Source of the DNA: Rhodocyclales bacterium
Lineage (GTDB): Bacteria; Pseudomonadota; Gammaproteobacteria; Burkholderiales; Rhodocyclaceae
DNA: 64,000 nt
Direction: 5' to 3'
Assembly (NCBI GenBank): GCA_016235165.1
Contig: JACRLX010000002.1
Span: forward strand, 124,001 to 188,000
The position numbers were made by a program, and so were the translations under genes. Shown here piece after piece: positions 24,517-33,823 of this stretch. The notes under the pieces were generated by a model, which had not been told where the DNA came from, made no database searches, and saw nothing but the letters and a program-made list of their open reading frames with translations. Position 1 is the first letter of the stretch. Every line of letters begins with the position of its first letter.

Positions 24517-26046
24517 CTATGTATTTCCATCCGAAGCTATTGGAAGGGAAATGCTCACCTTCGTGCCCCGACCAACTTTCGACTCGATGGCTATTGTGCC
24601 CCCATCCTGCTCGACGAGGTTGCGGCAAAGCGACAATCCGAGCCCGGAACCCCTGCCTGGAGGCTTGGTCGTGAAATGCGGATCGAACACCCTCGCCAGA
24701 TTCTCCGTTGCAATGCCGGGCCCATTGTCGCCGACACTGAGAACGATTCTATCCCCAAGGCGAATCGAACCAACCGTGATCGAGGGAAGCTCATCCGGTT
24801 TGCTTTCCAGCGCGTCCGCCGCGTTGATCAGCAGGTTCATCAATACCTGAACGAAATGATCGGAAACCACAAATACCGCGGGAAGTCCTTCGGCAAGCTC
24901 CTGGTCAAGCCGGATTCCCCGAAAACGCTTGTCGAAGCTGATAAACGTACAGGTACTGCGCACCAGGGCATTCAAATCGACAAAGCCGGGCACCAAAGGT
25001 CGTTGCAGCGAAAACTCGCCAATTTGGCGGGTAATCGCCATGACGCGACGAGCCTGTTCAAGTATCAGGTCGATCTGGTGATCGGCCCGCCGCCGCTGCA
25101 CATCCTTGCCTGTCCGATCGTCAACCAGTGACTCGGCAAGACCGACAATCGCCGCCAGCGGATTATTGATTTCGTGCGCAACCGCGGCCGCGAGCGAACC
25201 GACCGCCGCCATTTTTTCGGTATGGAAATGCTGCTGCCGGCCGAGTTCCAGTTGGCTGTCTCGCGACTTCAGCTGGGCTTCCATATCGTTGATCGCCGAC
25301 ATCAGCACTCCCAACTCATCGCTGCGCGTCACCGGTAGCGGCTCGCCGCGATAACCGAGAACGATTTCACCGGCCCTTGCCTTGATCAAGCCAATGTCGC
25401 GTGCCAGACGGCGAAAAAACAGGCCGCCGATCCCCCCGACGATCACCACACCGGCCGCCACGAGCAGAAAAAGTTCCAGCGTCAGCCGGCTGAACACGGT
25501 GCGGTAGCCTTCAAGAATCTCCGCCTTGCGCCCCCGGATCGACAAGGTCAGTTGGTCGAGCTTGAGCACCAGTTCATGCAGCGTCTCGCGCAATAGGGCG
25601 ATTTCCCCCCGTGAGGGTGCGCGCTGAAGTTCCGCATTGCTCTTGCGCAGTCGATTGATGAATCCGCCGAGGTCGCCACCATGACGAGCCTCGATACGAC
25701 TCAGTTGCGAGACCAGGCCATCCACCTCCTGCGTCAACAGGCGGCCGGCGGTGGAGATGTCTTCCGACAGGTAGTTTTCATTTACCGTGAGGATGGCATG
25801 GGATAGCACGTAATTCACCGCAAGCTGCCGCTCCTCGCGACCATGGATCGCCTCCAGTTCACTCATCGACTCAAACAGCATGTGCCGTTCGGAGGCGATC
25901 AATGCCGTAGCCAGTATCAGATAGACGATCATCCCACCGAAGATCCTCCATCCCTTGCGGGCGAATCCCACCGGCTGCACGCCATCTGCCGCGAAGTCGG
26001 AAGCGGAAATCTTCGAAGATGTGACCACTTTGTCTCGGCTCTTCAT
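24517..26046 (-). CDS. Membrane sensor histidine kinase
   Basis: The 509-residue partner of the response regulator has membrane helices near 35-52 and 192-211 enclosing a helical periplasmic sensor, a HAMP-like segment, the H box VAHEINNPLAAI with phospho-His at 291, N box NLLINAADAL, G1 VGDNGPGI, F box FDPHFTTKPPG and G2 GSGLGLSL. This is the NtrB-like HATPase layout. The periplasmic ligand is unknown. ATG 26046 starts the set; the 101-base gap to the divergent Sel1 gene should hold its promoter. Confidence 0.94.
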   Translation of the reverse strand: MKSRDKVVTSSKISASDFAADGVQPVGFARKGWRIFGGMIVYLILATALIASERHMLFESMSELEAIHGREERQLAVNYVLSHAILTVNENYLSEDISTAGRLLTQEVDGLVSQLSRIEARHGGDLGGFINRLRKSNAELQRAPSRGEIALLRETLHELVLKLDQLTLSIRGRKAEILEGYRTVFSRLTLELFLLVAAGVVIVGGIGGLFFRRLARDIGLIKARAGEIVLGYRGEPLPVTRSDELGVLMSAINDMEAQLKSRDSQLELGRQQHFHTEKMAAVGSLAAAVAHEINNPLAAIVGLAESLVDDRTGKDVQRRRADHQIDLILEQARRVMAITRQIGEFSLQRPLVPGFVDLNALVRSTCTFISFDKRFRGIRLDQELAEGLPAVFVVSDHFVQVLMNLLINAADALESKPDELPSITVGSIRLGDRIVLSVGDNGPGIATENLARVFDPHFTTKPPGRGSGLGLSLCRNLVEQDGGTIAIESKVGRGTKVSISLPIASDGNT

Positions 26047-26147
26047 TGGTCGTTGGCTGGCGCCAGGTTCAGAATCAGGAAGAAGCCCGGTAGAATCGAG
26101 AGCAACGCGTCATGCACCGAAACAACCTGCAAACCGAGGGACACGAA

Positions 26148-26708
26148 ATGCCCACACGACGGGCCACGTTGAAGGTACTAGCCTGTTTTGCACTGCCGGT
26201 CGCCCGGGCCTTGGCCACGCCGCTCGACGATGCCATCAAGGCACTTGAAGCCGGCAGCAGCCCCAAAGCAGTGGAAACCCTGATCAAGCTCGCCAATGAA
26301 GGTAACCCGCTGGCCCAGTTCCGCCTTGGCGGCCTTTACTATCACGGGCAGGGGGTCACCGAAGACGAAAACATGGCGATCTACTGGTGGAAGAAAGCCG
26401 CCGCCGCCGGCAACGCCGAAGCGATGTACCAGATCGCCCACGCCTATCTGTTTGGGCACACCGCCGCCAAGGGCGTGGCCGACCCGGACCGCGAGGCCGC
26501 TCTGTGGTATTTCCAGGCAGCCAGCTCCGGCCACCCGGAAGCTGCCTATACGCTGGGACTGCTGTTCCTTGCCGGCAAGGGCGTGGTCGAAGACCGTGGC
26601 GAAGCAATCCGCTGGTTTCGCAACGCAGCCGCCAAGGGCCACGTCGAAGCCCGCAAGGCGGCTGAAACCGCCGAAAAGGAAGCGACGCGCAGCAAGCTCA
26701 GGCGCTAG
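26148..26708 (+). CDS. Exported Sel1-repeat protein
   Basis: The 186-residue product has a signal peptide with paired arginines (TRRATLKVLACFALPVARALA) and Sel1 repeats: NPLAQFRLGGLYYHGQGV, NAEAMYQIAHAYLFG, HPEAAYTLGLLFLAGKGV and HVEARKAAE. ATG 26148 is chosen because GAGGG lies 7 bases upstream. It diverges from the kinase gene and converges on ccmI. Distinct from the Sel1 protein at 22424-23092. Confidence 0.87.
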   Translation: MPTRRATLKVLACFALPVARALATPLDDAIKALEAGSSPKAVETLIKLANEGNPLAQFRLGGLYYHGQGVTEDENMAIYWWKKAAAAGNAEAMYQIAHAYLFGHTAAKGVADPDREAALWYFQAASSGHPEAAYTLGLLFLAGKGVVEDRGEAIRWFRNAAAKGHVEARKAAETAEKEATRSKLRR

Positions 26709-26733
26709 GCACCTCGACGCGGAGCGCAATCGC

Positions 26734-26760
26734 GAGTGCCCGCCGCGACTGACGGCACTC
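26734..26760. terminator. Hairpin between convergent Sel1 gene and ccmI
   Basis: GAGTGCC (26734-26740) pairs with GGCACTC (26754-26760) in the 50-base space between convergent stops. There is no clear U-tract, so termination is a guess from position. Confidence 0.35.
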
Positions 26761-28003
26761 ACTTCGCGACACCGTTGATCGTGACACTGACGCCCGCCGC
26801 GCCAAGTTGCACCGGAGCCGAATAGCCCTCGAAGTCGCCCGGCTTGGCGATCGCATCCCCGCTGCGGGAAACGCGGGCGCCGATAATCACGGAACCCGCC
26901 GACGACAACTTGACGTTTGGCGCCATCGACATCGAATCGTCGAGCTTGAAGGCATGGGGGAACCGGGCATCGTTGACCCGCGCCATGGCCAGCGGTATTC
27001 GCGATCCGTCGGTATTGCGCGCAAAGACGAAAAGCGTCGCGCCCGTCGGCAGCTTCGTGGCAAGCTCGGGAGCCAGCGTGATGGTACCGGATACCGATGC
27101 CGTACTGGCGCTCGCTCTGGCTGGCTTGGCTGGAGCTTCCGACCCGGCCGAGGCCAGGCCGCCGCCCATCCGGCGCTCCGCATCGGCAATGCTGTTGGCA
27201 ATGCTTTGCGCCGCCTGCGAATCGGCGGGAACCAGGGTCAGGATCGTGCGCCAGTCCTTCACCGCCGCCGGATAGTCGCCGCGCTCGAAGGCCGCGGTAC
27301 CGGACAAGGCCAGCGATTTGATATGGCGCGGATCGATTGCCAGGGCGCGCGCAATGATTTTTTCCGGCTCGCCGGCGAGGCGTCGGCCCTGGGCCATGGC
27401 GACGACATCCGCATAGTCGGCGAGCAGACCGGCGTTCGGCGGCAGGAGCGTCGTGGCGCGGCCGAAAGCCGCCGCGGATTCCGGATACCGCCCCAAAACG
27501 GAATACGAACGCGCCAACATCAGCCAGCCTTCGCCGTCTTCGGGATTGCTTTGCAGGCGCTCGGCCAGCTTCGCAGCCATGTTCTGGATCTGCTGCGGAT
27601 TCAGGGCATGGTTACCCGCCGCATCGGTCGCCGGTGCCGGACGCAGGGCCTCCGGGTTGCCCAGCCACAGATAGAAACCGATCGCCAGCGCGGGAATACC
27701 CAATCCGACCACGGCAGCGAGGGCCGGCTTGCGCGCCGCGTCGATCGCCGGCGCGACAGGCTTGGCGCCATCTTCCAGGGCACGCTTTTCCAGTTCGGCC
27801 TGTTCCTCGACGAAAACGCCGGAATCGAGAAGGCCGGCCTTGCACTGCTCGTCGAGTTCCCCGAGTTGTTCGCGCAATACCGCGATGCTCAGCTCGCTGG
27901 CGCTGCCGACGTGCAGCTTGCGTTCGCGCAGCAACAAGGGATAGAGCAGCAAGGCCAGCACGGCCAGCGTCAGCAGCGAGGCAAGTGCGATGAATACGGT
28001 CAT
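26759..28003 (-). CDS. ccmI: Cytochrome c maturation protein CcmI (CycH)
   Basis: CcmI holds apocytochrome c for haem attachment in the Ccm (System I) pathway at the periplasmic face. The 414-residue product has N-terminal membrane helices (IALASLLTLAVLALLLYPLL and ALAAVVGLGIPALAIGFYLW), the family segment LREQLGELDEQCKAGLLD, TPR repeats (EDGEGWLMLARSYSVLGRYP) and a C-terminal beta-sandwich (SGTITLAPELATKLPTGATL). ATG overlaps the ccmH stop (ATGA). Confidence 0.93.
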   Translation of the reverse strand: MTVFIALASLLTLAVLALLLYPLLLRERKLHVGSASELSIAVLREQLGELDEQCKAGLLDSGVFVEEQAELEKRALEDGAKPVAPAIDAARKPALAAVVGLGIPALAIGFYLWLGNPEALRPAPATDAAGNHALNPQQIQNMAAKLAERLQSNPEDGEGWLMLARSYSVLGRYPESAAAFGRATTLLPPNAGLLADYADVVAMAQGRRLAGEPEKIIARALAIDPRHIKSLALSGTAAFERGDYPAAVKDWRTILTLVPADSQAAQSIANSIADAERRMGGGLASAGSEAPAKPARASASTASVSGTITLAPELATKLPTGATLFVFARNTDGSRIPLAMARVNDARFPHAFKLDDSMSMAPNVKLSSAGSVIIGARVSRSGDAIAKPGDFEGYSAPVQLGAAGVSVTINGVAK

Positions 28004-28494
28004 TTGCCGTCACCTACACTCTTGCCCAGCAGGCTCGCCGCCTGACGGTGTTCGCTTTCGCTCAACTCGCTTCCTGCCTGCGCCGAACGCTTGCGCAGCT
28101 TGGCGACGAGGAACAGCAGGGCAAGCGCCAGCAGCAGGAACGGCCCGCCCCACAACAGCCAGGTGGTGCTTTTTACCGGCGGACGATAGAGCACGAAATC
28201 GCCGTAGCGCTGGACCATGAAATCGACAATCTCCTTGTCGCTCTTGCCGGCCACGATCATGGCGCGGATTTCGCGTTTCATGTCCGACGAAAACGCGGAC
28301 TGCGAATCCGCGATGCTCTGGCCCATGCAGGTCAGGCAGCGCAACTCTTCGGCCAGGCGGGTAACGCGCGCCTCCACCACCGGGTCGCCCAGCGCTTGCG
28401 CCACGCCTCCATCGGCGGCAAACGCAGGCGCCAAAATCAGCGGGGTCAGGGCAAGCAGCAGAAATCGGCGTAGCGCCAGCGCCGACTTTTGCAT
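28000..28494 (-). CDS. ccmH: Cytochrome c maturation protein CcmH
   Basis: CcmH reduces or presents the CxxCH cysteines of apocytochrome c. The 164-residue product has a signal peptide (ALRRFLLLALTPLILAPAFAAD), the redox motif LRCLTCMGQSIADS, SDMKREIRAMIVAGKSDKEI and VQRYGDFVLYRPP, then one C-terminal membrane helix. ATG 28494 gives a normal signal peptide; GTG 28518 would overlap ccmG and is an alternative. No second CcmH/NrfG domain is fused. Confidence 0.93.
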   Translation of the reverse strand: MQKSALALRRFLLLALTPLILAPAFAADGGVAQALGDPVVEARVTRLAEELRCLTCMGQSIADSQSAFSSDMKREIRAMIVAGKSDKEIVDFMVQRYGDFVLYRPPVKSTTWLLWGGPFLLLALALLFLVAKLRKRSAQAGSELSESEHRQAASLLGKSVGDGK

Positions 28495-28510
28495 CGCGAT
28501 TACTAACCGA

Positions 28511-29041
28511 TCAACCACGCGACAACTCCTCGGCCAGGGGCAGGATCTTCGATTTCAGGGCGTCCTCGGTAACCGGGCCGATATGCTTATAGCGTATGGT
28601 GCCGGCCTTGTCGATGAGGAAGGTCTCCGGCACGCCATACACGCCGAAGTCAATGCCCACCCGGCCGTCGGCATCGAAGGCCGACACGGCATAGGGATCG
28701 CCCCCATGCTGGTTGAGCCAGGTGATCGCCGCGCCGCGCTCGTCCTTGTAGTTCAAGCCGACGATGGGAATGCGGTTCTGCTTGTTGAGTTCGATCAGCA
28801 CCGGGTGCTCCTGCTTGCAGGAGACGCACCAGGATGCCCATACGTTCAGCAGCCAGACCTTGCCGCGCATGTCCTCGGGGGAAATCGACTTGTCACCGGC
28901 ATGCAGTTGGGCCAGGCGGAAGGCCGGTACCGGCTTGCCGATCAGCGGCGACGGCACCTCGCGCGGATTGAGACGCAGGCCTACCGCCAGGAAACCGGCG
29001 AGGACGAGAAAAATTGCCAAGGGAAACAAAAAACGTCGCAT
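28511..29041 (-). CDS. ccmG: Thiol:disulfide protein CcmG (DsbE)
   Basis: Membrane-anchored periplasmic thioredoxin that supplies electrons to apocytochrome thiols during haem ligation. The 176-residue product has an N-terminal helix (FLFPLAIFLVLAGFLAVGL), the thioredoxin motif LLNVWASWCVSCKQEHPVL with CxxC, the acidic-loop GLNYKDERGAA, and cis-Pro GVPETFLID. It follows ccmF by 9 bases. Confidence 0.95.
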   Translation of the reverse strand: MRRFLFPLAIFLVLAGFLAVGLRLNPREVPSPLIGKPVPAFRLAQLHAGDKSISPEDMRGKVWLLNVWASWCVSCKQEHPVLIELNKQNRIPIVGLNYKDERGAAITWLNQHGGDPYAVSAFDADGRVGIDFGVYGVPETFLIDKAGTIRYKHIGPVTEDALKSKILPLAEELSRG

Positions 29042-29050
29042 CGAAGCTCC

Positions 29051-31030
29051 TTAAGCCGCCACGGCGGACCGCGCATCCGCCAGATTTTCGCGCTGCTTGA
29101 TTCGGTAGCGGCGGTCGGATGCCGCCAGCAAACCACCCAGGGCCATCAGCAGGCAACCGCCCCAGACCCACACCACCAGCGGCTTGTGCTGTACCCGCAC
29201 GATCCAGGAAACGTCATCCACCGGTTCGCCAAGCGACACGTAAAGATCGCGGAACACGCCGCTGTCGATCGCCGCCTCAGTCATCGGCATGCGCTGCACG
29301 AGGTACATGCGCTTTTCCGGATGCATCACGGTCACGGGGCTACCACCACGGCTGACATTCACCGTCGCACGCACCGCCATGTAATTGGGACCGCGCGTTT
29401 CCTGCAGGTCCACCAGCAGGAAGTCGTAACCGCCTGCGCTGGCGCGCTCGCCAGGCTGCATCTTGACCTCGCTGGCCGTCTCGTAGGACTTGACCACGGC
29501 AACGCCAAGGATGAACACGCCGATGCCGATATGCGCCAACAACATGCCCCATTTCGCCAGCGGCATCGAGCGCATGCGCGCCGGTATTGCCTGGCTGCCG
29601 CCACCGCCGTGCATCAGGTGTTCGACGAACTGCGTCAGGCTGGATACGATGGCCCACACTCCCAGCAATACGCCGAAGGCAAGCACGGGTGCCCAGCGTC
29701 CCAGCGCCAGGGGCAAGGCGACCGCCGCGACCACCGCCAAGCCGACCGACCAGCGCAGGCGCGGCCAGAAGTCGATCAGCCGCGCCTGTTTCCAGCGCGC
29801 GAACGGCCCCAGCCCCATCAGCAATATCAGCGGAGCCATGAGCGGGAAGAACACGGCCTCGAAATACGGCGGCCCCACCGAAACCTTGCCCAATCCCAAA
29901 GCGTCGAGGAACAAGGGATACAGCGTACCGAGCAGCACGGCACCTGCGGCAACCACGAGCAATACGTTATTGACCAGGAGGAAGGTTTCGCGCGAAAACA
30001 TGTCGAACTTGCCGCCCAGCCCCACCGACGGCGCGCGCCAGGCATACAGCAACAAGGACACGCCGACCACCAGCACCAGGAAGCCGAGCACGAAAACACC
30101 GCGCCGCGGATCGGTGGCGAAGGCGTGGACCGAGGTCAGCACTCCCGAGCGTACAAGGAAGGTACCAAGCAGCGAAAGCGAGAAGGCCATGATCGCCAGC
30201 AGCACGGTCCAGTTCTTGAATCCGCCGCGCTTTTCGGTGACCGCCAGGGAATGAATCAGTGCCGTGCCCACCAGCCAGGGCATGAACGAGGCATTCTCGA
30301 CCGGATCCCAGAACCACCAGCCGCCCCAGCCCAACTCGTAATAGGCCCACCACGAACCAATGGCGATGCCGAGCGTGAGAAACATCCAGGCGATGGTGGT
30401 CCAGGGGCGGGACCAGCGCGCCCAGGCCGCGTCGAGACGGCCGGAAATCAGTGCCGAGACGGCGAAGGCAAACGCAACGGCGAATCCGACATACCCCATG
30501 TAAAGCAACGGCGGATGAATCGCCATGCCGGGATCCTGCAACAGCGGGTTCAAGTCGCGCCCATCGGCGGCGGCGGGGAGCAAGCGCTCGAAGGGATTCG
30601 AGGTCAACAGCAGGAAGAGGACAAAGCCGACCGTGACCAATCCCATCACGCCCAGCGCATTGGCCACGGTTTGTAGCGGAAGACGCTGGCTGAACGCGGC
30701 GACGGCGACGGTCCACAGCGAAAGGATGAAGACCCAGAGCAGCATCGAACCCTCGTGACCGCCCCAGACCGCCGTCACCTTGTAGAACATCGGCAGCATC
30801 GAGTTCGAATTCTGCGCCACGTAAAGCACAGAAAAATCGTTGCCGACGAAGGCCGCAACGAGGCAGGCAAAGGCGGTTCCCATTGCCAGGAATTGCGCCG
30901 CTGCCGCCGGACGGGCGAGCCCCATCAGGCGCACGTCGCCGCGCAATCCGCCTGCGATGGGCACCACGCCTTGTACCAGCGCAATGCCCAGCGCCAGGAT
31001 CAGGGAAAACTGGCCAAGTTCAGGAAACAT
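29051..31030 (-). CDS. ccmF: Haem lyase subunit CcmF
   Basis: CcmF joins haem to apocytochrome c with CcmH/I. The 659-residue polytopic protein has the haem-handling WWD segment GWGGWWFWDPVENASFMPW, flanking His in IHSLAVTEKRGG and many membrane helices; the N terminus ELGQFSLILALGIALVQG is typical. Length matches the family. ccmA-E are absent here and should lie elsewhere. It is 69 bases downstream of a TPR gene. Confidence 0.96.
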   Translation of the reverse strand: MFPELGQFSLILALGIALVQGVVPIAGGLRGDVRLMGLARPAAAAQFLAMGTAFACLVAAFVGNDFSVLYVAQNSNSMLPMFYKVTAVWGGHEGSMLLWVFILSLWTVAVAAFSQRLPLQTVANALGVMGLVTVGFVLFLLLTSNPFERLLPAAADGRDLNPLLQDPGMAIHPPLLYMGYVGFAVAFAFAVSALISGRLDAAWARWSRPWTTIAWMFLTLGIAIGSWWAYYELGWGGWWFWDPVENASFMPWLVGTALIHSLAVTEKRGGFKNWTVLLAIMAFSLSLLGTFLVRSGVLTSVHAFATDPRRGVFVLGFLVLVVGVSLLLYAWRAPSVGLGGKFDMFSRETFLLVNNVLLVVAAGAVLLGTLYPLFLDALGLGKVSVGPPYFEAVFFPLMAPLILLMGLGPFARWKQARLIDFWPRLRWSVGLAVVAAVALPLALGRWAPVLAFGVLLGVWAIVSSLTQFVEHLMHGGGGSQAIPARMRSMPLAKWGMLLAHIGIGVFILGVAVVKSYETASEVKMQPGERASAGGYDFLLVDLQETRGPNYMAVRATVNVSRGGSPVTVMHPEKRMYLVQRMPMTEAAIDSGVFRDLYVSLGEPVDDVSWIVRVQHKPLVVWVWGGCLLMALGGLLAASDRRYRIKQRENLADARSAVAA

Positions 31031-31099
31031 CGAAAACTCCCAACGCGGATCGCTCCGCAGAAAAACAGGCGAAAAACAGACGCAAACTACGTGCCAACA

Positions 31100-31660
31100 C
31101 TACTTGGCGAAGGAAGCCGCGCGATCCCGGTTGACCCGGTCCCGCCACTCCCAAACCGCTGCCTCGGCGCGACGCCGGAAAGGATCATCCTTTGCGGCCC
31201 GGTGCAACCAGGTCTCCATCGCCTCCAGAGCGCCCCGGTAATTGCCCAGCCCTTCGAAGGCTTCCGCCATGCCGAAATAGGCATTGATCTGATTGGGGTT
31301 GAGGGCGGTTGCGCCATCGAAGAAATCGAGGGCCTCCTTATAGCGTTTCTGCCCCAACAAGGCAAACCCCATGTTCACGTGGGCCTCGGGCATGGTCGGC
31401 GCGAGTTGCAGTACCCGATGAAAAGCGGTCATCGCATGGTCGTACTGCCTAGCGTGCAGCATCACCACGCCTTGCGTGAAGCGCTGGTCGATTTCCTCCT
31501 TGCGCTTGGAATCGACATGCTCCTTGAGATCGGCCTTGTCGCCGCCGTTGATCCAGCGGTCGAGGAGAAAACCACCGCCGGCCACAAGGGCTATCGTCAG
31601 CGTCAGGGCCACGATCCGGACATCCACCCGTTTGCGGGCCGGCAAGCTTGTCTCAGCCAT
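31100..31660 (-). CDS. Membrane-anchored TPR protein, cytochrome biogenesis-associated
   Basis: The 186-residue product has an N-terminal anchor (VRIVALTLTIALVAGGGFLL) and three TPR repeats: QFTQGVVMLHARQYDHAMTA-type, PEAHVNMGFALLGQKRYKEA and NAYFGMAEAFEGLGNYRGAL. The fold and position between an oxidase-like gene and ccmF suggest an NrfG/CcmI-type chaperone for apocytochromes. ATG 31660 overlaps the upstream stop by 8 bases. Confidence 0.82.
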   Translation of the reverse strand: MAETSLPARKRVDVRIVALTLTIALVAGGGFLLDRWINGGDKADLKEHVDSKRKEEIDQRFTQGVVMLHARQYDHAMTAFHRVLQLAPTMPEAHVNMGFALLGQKRYKEALDFFDGATALNPNQINAYFGMAEAFEGLGNYRGALEAMETWLHRAAKDDPFRRRAEAAVWEWRDRVNRDRAASFAK

Positions 31661-33011
31661 GGCGCACCATCCGCAGGCTGACCGCCGGCCACAACTGGCG
31701 CAGTACAAGGACCAGGAAGTACAGGATTCCAATCGTGGCCAGCGTTCCGCCAAGGCCCATCACGATGCGCGACAGGGTTTCGACGCCGAACCCGACGCCG
31801 ACATTGCCGGCCATCTTGCGCGGTGCGCCCATCACGCCCGCGCCGGCCAGGCCGAACATCATCAGCAGGATGCCATTTCCATAAAGCCGCAACTGCCACT
31901 CGGCAGCCCGGCGCGAGGGCGAGCCGCAGCCCAGACAACCCAATATGCCGTATGTCAGGCCCATGAAGGCCAGCGTCACCGCGCCGATCGTACCGTGGTA
32001 ATGCGCGGTAACCAGCGTGGTCTGGCCGTCGATCATCGCCCCCAAGGCAATGCCGGCGACAAGCAGGATCAGCGAAAGCGAAAAACCCGTCGCCGGCGCC
32101 GTCCCGGCGCGCCAATGGGCAAGCAGCATCCAGCCCGCGCAAACCAGCGGAAGCTGCCAACTGGTCCATTGCATCAAGCTGGTAAAGGCACCGAAATAAG
32201 CCGGGCTGGCGGGATCGAGTACCAGCAGAAGCGGCGCAATCAAGCCCGGCGCCGCCCCGATCGCCAGCAGCCGTTTCAGGCCCGTGGCGGAAGGCAGAGG
32301 GATACGGGCCGACGTCAGCCCCAGCCAGGCGAGCAACATCAGTGTCGTCAGGCTGAATTGCCAGATGTGCCCAGCTCCCCAGAACAGGGCTTCAAACCAT
32401 GCCAGGCCGGACAGTTCGGCGGGAAGCAACATCATGGTCACCGCAAAGACCAGCAGCGCGGCAAGCACCACGCCGGCTGCCAGCCTCAGCCCCAGTCGCA
32501 TCACGCCGGACAGGGAGTCGGCGCTGGAACCACGGTGATTTTCAGCTCCGCCGTGCACTACCCGCGCCACCATGAGCAGCACCGCCACCCCGTAGGCGCC
32601 CAGACCGGCGAAAAACCACGGGCTGTCCAGCACCGGCAGGTAGTTTGCCATCAAGGGCCGGATCGCGCCCAATGCCGGCGACAGGGCCATCAGCAGGGCG
32701 CCGACCGCCGCCAGCGCCAAGGCAAACCAGTGCCAGCGCCCCGGCGTGCGCACCAAGCCGAGACTCCACAGCACGCCGGCGAAGGCCATGAACCAGACCC
32801 ATTGCGACAGGTTGACGTGCAGGGTCAATGCCACCCGGTAGAACTCGGTGCCGGGAAACAGTGCGCCCAGCCCGGGCACGCGGGCGAACACGATGAGTAT
32901 GGCGAACAGGCTGGAAGCGGCCACCGCCGCGGTCGCCAGGACCAGCCAGCCCAGGGCCAGGCTCTCGCTGCCCGCGCCGCGAGCCGATGGAAGCATGGAC
33001 TCCAGCCTCAT
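31653..33011 (-). CDS. Haem-copper oxidase subunit I-like membrane protein, probably without CuB
   Basis: The 452-residue protein has about 12 membrane helices. LTLHVNLSQWVWFMAFAG resembles the low-spin-haem helix of cbb3/NorB-type subunit I, WGAGHIWQFS the helix VI His, and VTAHYHGTIGAVTLAFMG the HxH helix X. I do not see the His-His pair normally in helix VII, so a complete CuB site is unlikely and oxygen reduction is doubtful. The ATG overlaps the ccsB stop (ATGA). Its place among ccs and ccm genes suggests a haem-binding role in cytochrome biogenesis or quinol/haem redox. No subunit II is nearby. Confidence 0.75.
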   Translation of the reverse strand: MRLESMLPSARGAGSESLALGWLVLATAAVAASSLFAILIVFARVPGLGALFPGTEFYRVALTLHVNLSQWVWFMAFAGVLWSLGLVRTPGRWHWFALALAAVGALLMALSPALGAIRPLMANYLPVLDSPWFFAGLGAYGVAVLLMVARVVHGGAENHRGSSADSLSGVMRLGLRLAAGVVLAALLVFAVTMMLLPAELSGLAWFEALFWGAGHIWQFSLTTLMLLAWLGLTSARIPLPSATGLKRLLAIGAAPGLIAPLLLVLDPASPAYFGAFTSLMQWTSWQLPLVCAGWMLLAHWRAGTAPATGFSLSLILLVAGIALGAMIDGQTTLVTAHYHGTIGAVTLAFMGLTYGILGCLGCGSPSRRAAEWQLRLYGNGILLMMFGLAGAGVMGAPRKMAGNVGVGFGVETLSRIVMGLGGTLATIGILYFLVLVLRQLWPAVSLRMVRHG

Positions 33012-33823
33012 ACCGCGCCCTTGTGCGGCGATTCCGAGATGAAGGGAACGCCGAAGAAGGTCAGAAAGGCGAAGACGAAAACGCCAAGGATCATCCACGA
33101 CCCCACGACCGGGCTTGATTTCATGGTCACTCGCCAATGCAAGGCGAATGCCAGCATGATCCAGGTAATGAAGGACCAGGTCTCCAGCGGATCCCAGGCC
33201 CAATAGCGCCCCCAGGCATCCTGCGCCCAGATCGCGCCGGATATCAGCATCAGGGTCTGGAAGATGATGCCCAGGGCCATGAAGCGGTAGGCCAGTTCGT
33301 CAAGCCGTGCGTCGTTGGGCAGCGTGGCGAAGCGTGAAACGCCGATGCCGGCGCGCCGCAGCAGGACTACGCCGGCCATGCCGACGGCGACCAGCACCGT
33401 GCCGAGGAAAAGCTTGGAAAGGCCGACGTGGATGTACAACCAGGGGGTGCGGAAACTGCGCGGGAAATGGCCATCGTGCGTGCTCGACAAGGTCATCCAG
33501 CCGAGCATGATGAAAATGATGGGCATCACCACCGCCGCCGTGCCGCGTATCGACGGGTAGCGCCAGTAGGCAAAGGCAAAGATCAGGCTGAAGCTCCAGA
33601 CATTGCTCGCCAGGATCTCAAACAGCGTGATGAATGGGCCATGACCCAAGCGCTCCCAGCGCAAACCCAGCGAAATGCTGAGCAGCAATACGCCCAGCAG
33701 CAACGTTCCGAGAACAAAGCGATATGGGGCTTTTTTCAGGACCACGCCGAATATCGCAACCACGCCCGAAACTACGTAGCCGATCACCGCCACCCAGAGG
33801 ATCTGGAGTTCGCGTTGTTCCAT
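33008..33823 (-). CDS. ccsB: Cytochrome c biogenesis protein CcsB/CcsA family (ResC-like)
   Basis: This System II synthetase subunit exports and attaches haem. The 271-residue product has about eight membrane helices and the haem-binding segment WGRYWAWDPLETWSFITW with flanking His (LHWR). ATG 33823 has GGAG 9 bases upstream; ATG 33838 would add five residues. Longer upstream readings are non-native. The usual partner ResB is encoded separately at 36263-37297. First gene of the maturation operon running to ccmI. Confidence 0.88.
   Translation of the reverse strand: MEQRELQILWVAVIGYVVSGVVAIFGVVLKKAPYRFVLGTLLLGVLLLSISLGLRWERLGHGPFITLFEILASNVWSFSLIFAFAYWRYPSIRGTAAVVMPIIFIMLGWMTLSSTHDGHFPRSFRTPWLYIHVGLSKLFLGTVLVAVGMAGVVLLRRAGIGVSRFATLPNDARLDELAYRFMALGIIFQTLMLISGAIWAQDAWGRYWAWDPLETWSFITWIMLAFALHWRVTMKSSPVVGSWMILGVFVFAFLTFFGVPFISESPHKGAV

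Noticed and set aside
28217-30676. 819-codon plus-strand open frame
   Set aside because: Antisense to ccmG/ccmF. Composition (many His, Gln, Arg) is that of a GC-rich shadow; the minus-strand Ccm proteins have unmistakable motifs.
31653-33011. Functional terminal cbb3-type oxidase
   Set aside because: No His-His pair for CuB is visible and no CcoO/CcoP genes are near; treated as oxidase-like only.
31476-33206. 576-codon plus-strand open frame
   Set aside because: Antisense to the oxidase-like and TPR genes; low-complexity His/Gln/Arg-rich translation with no domain.
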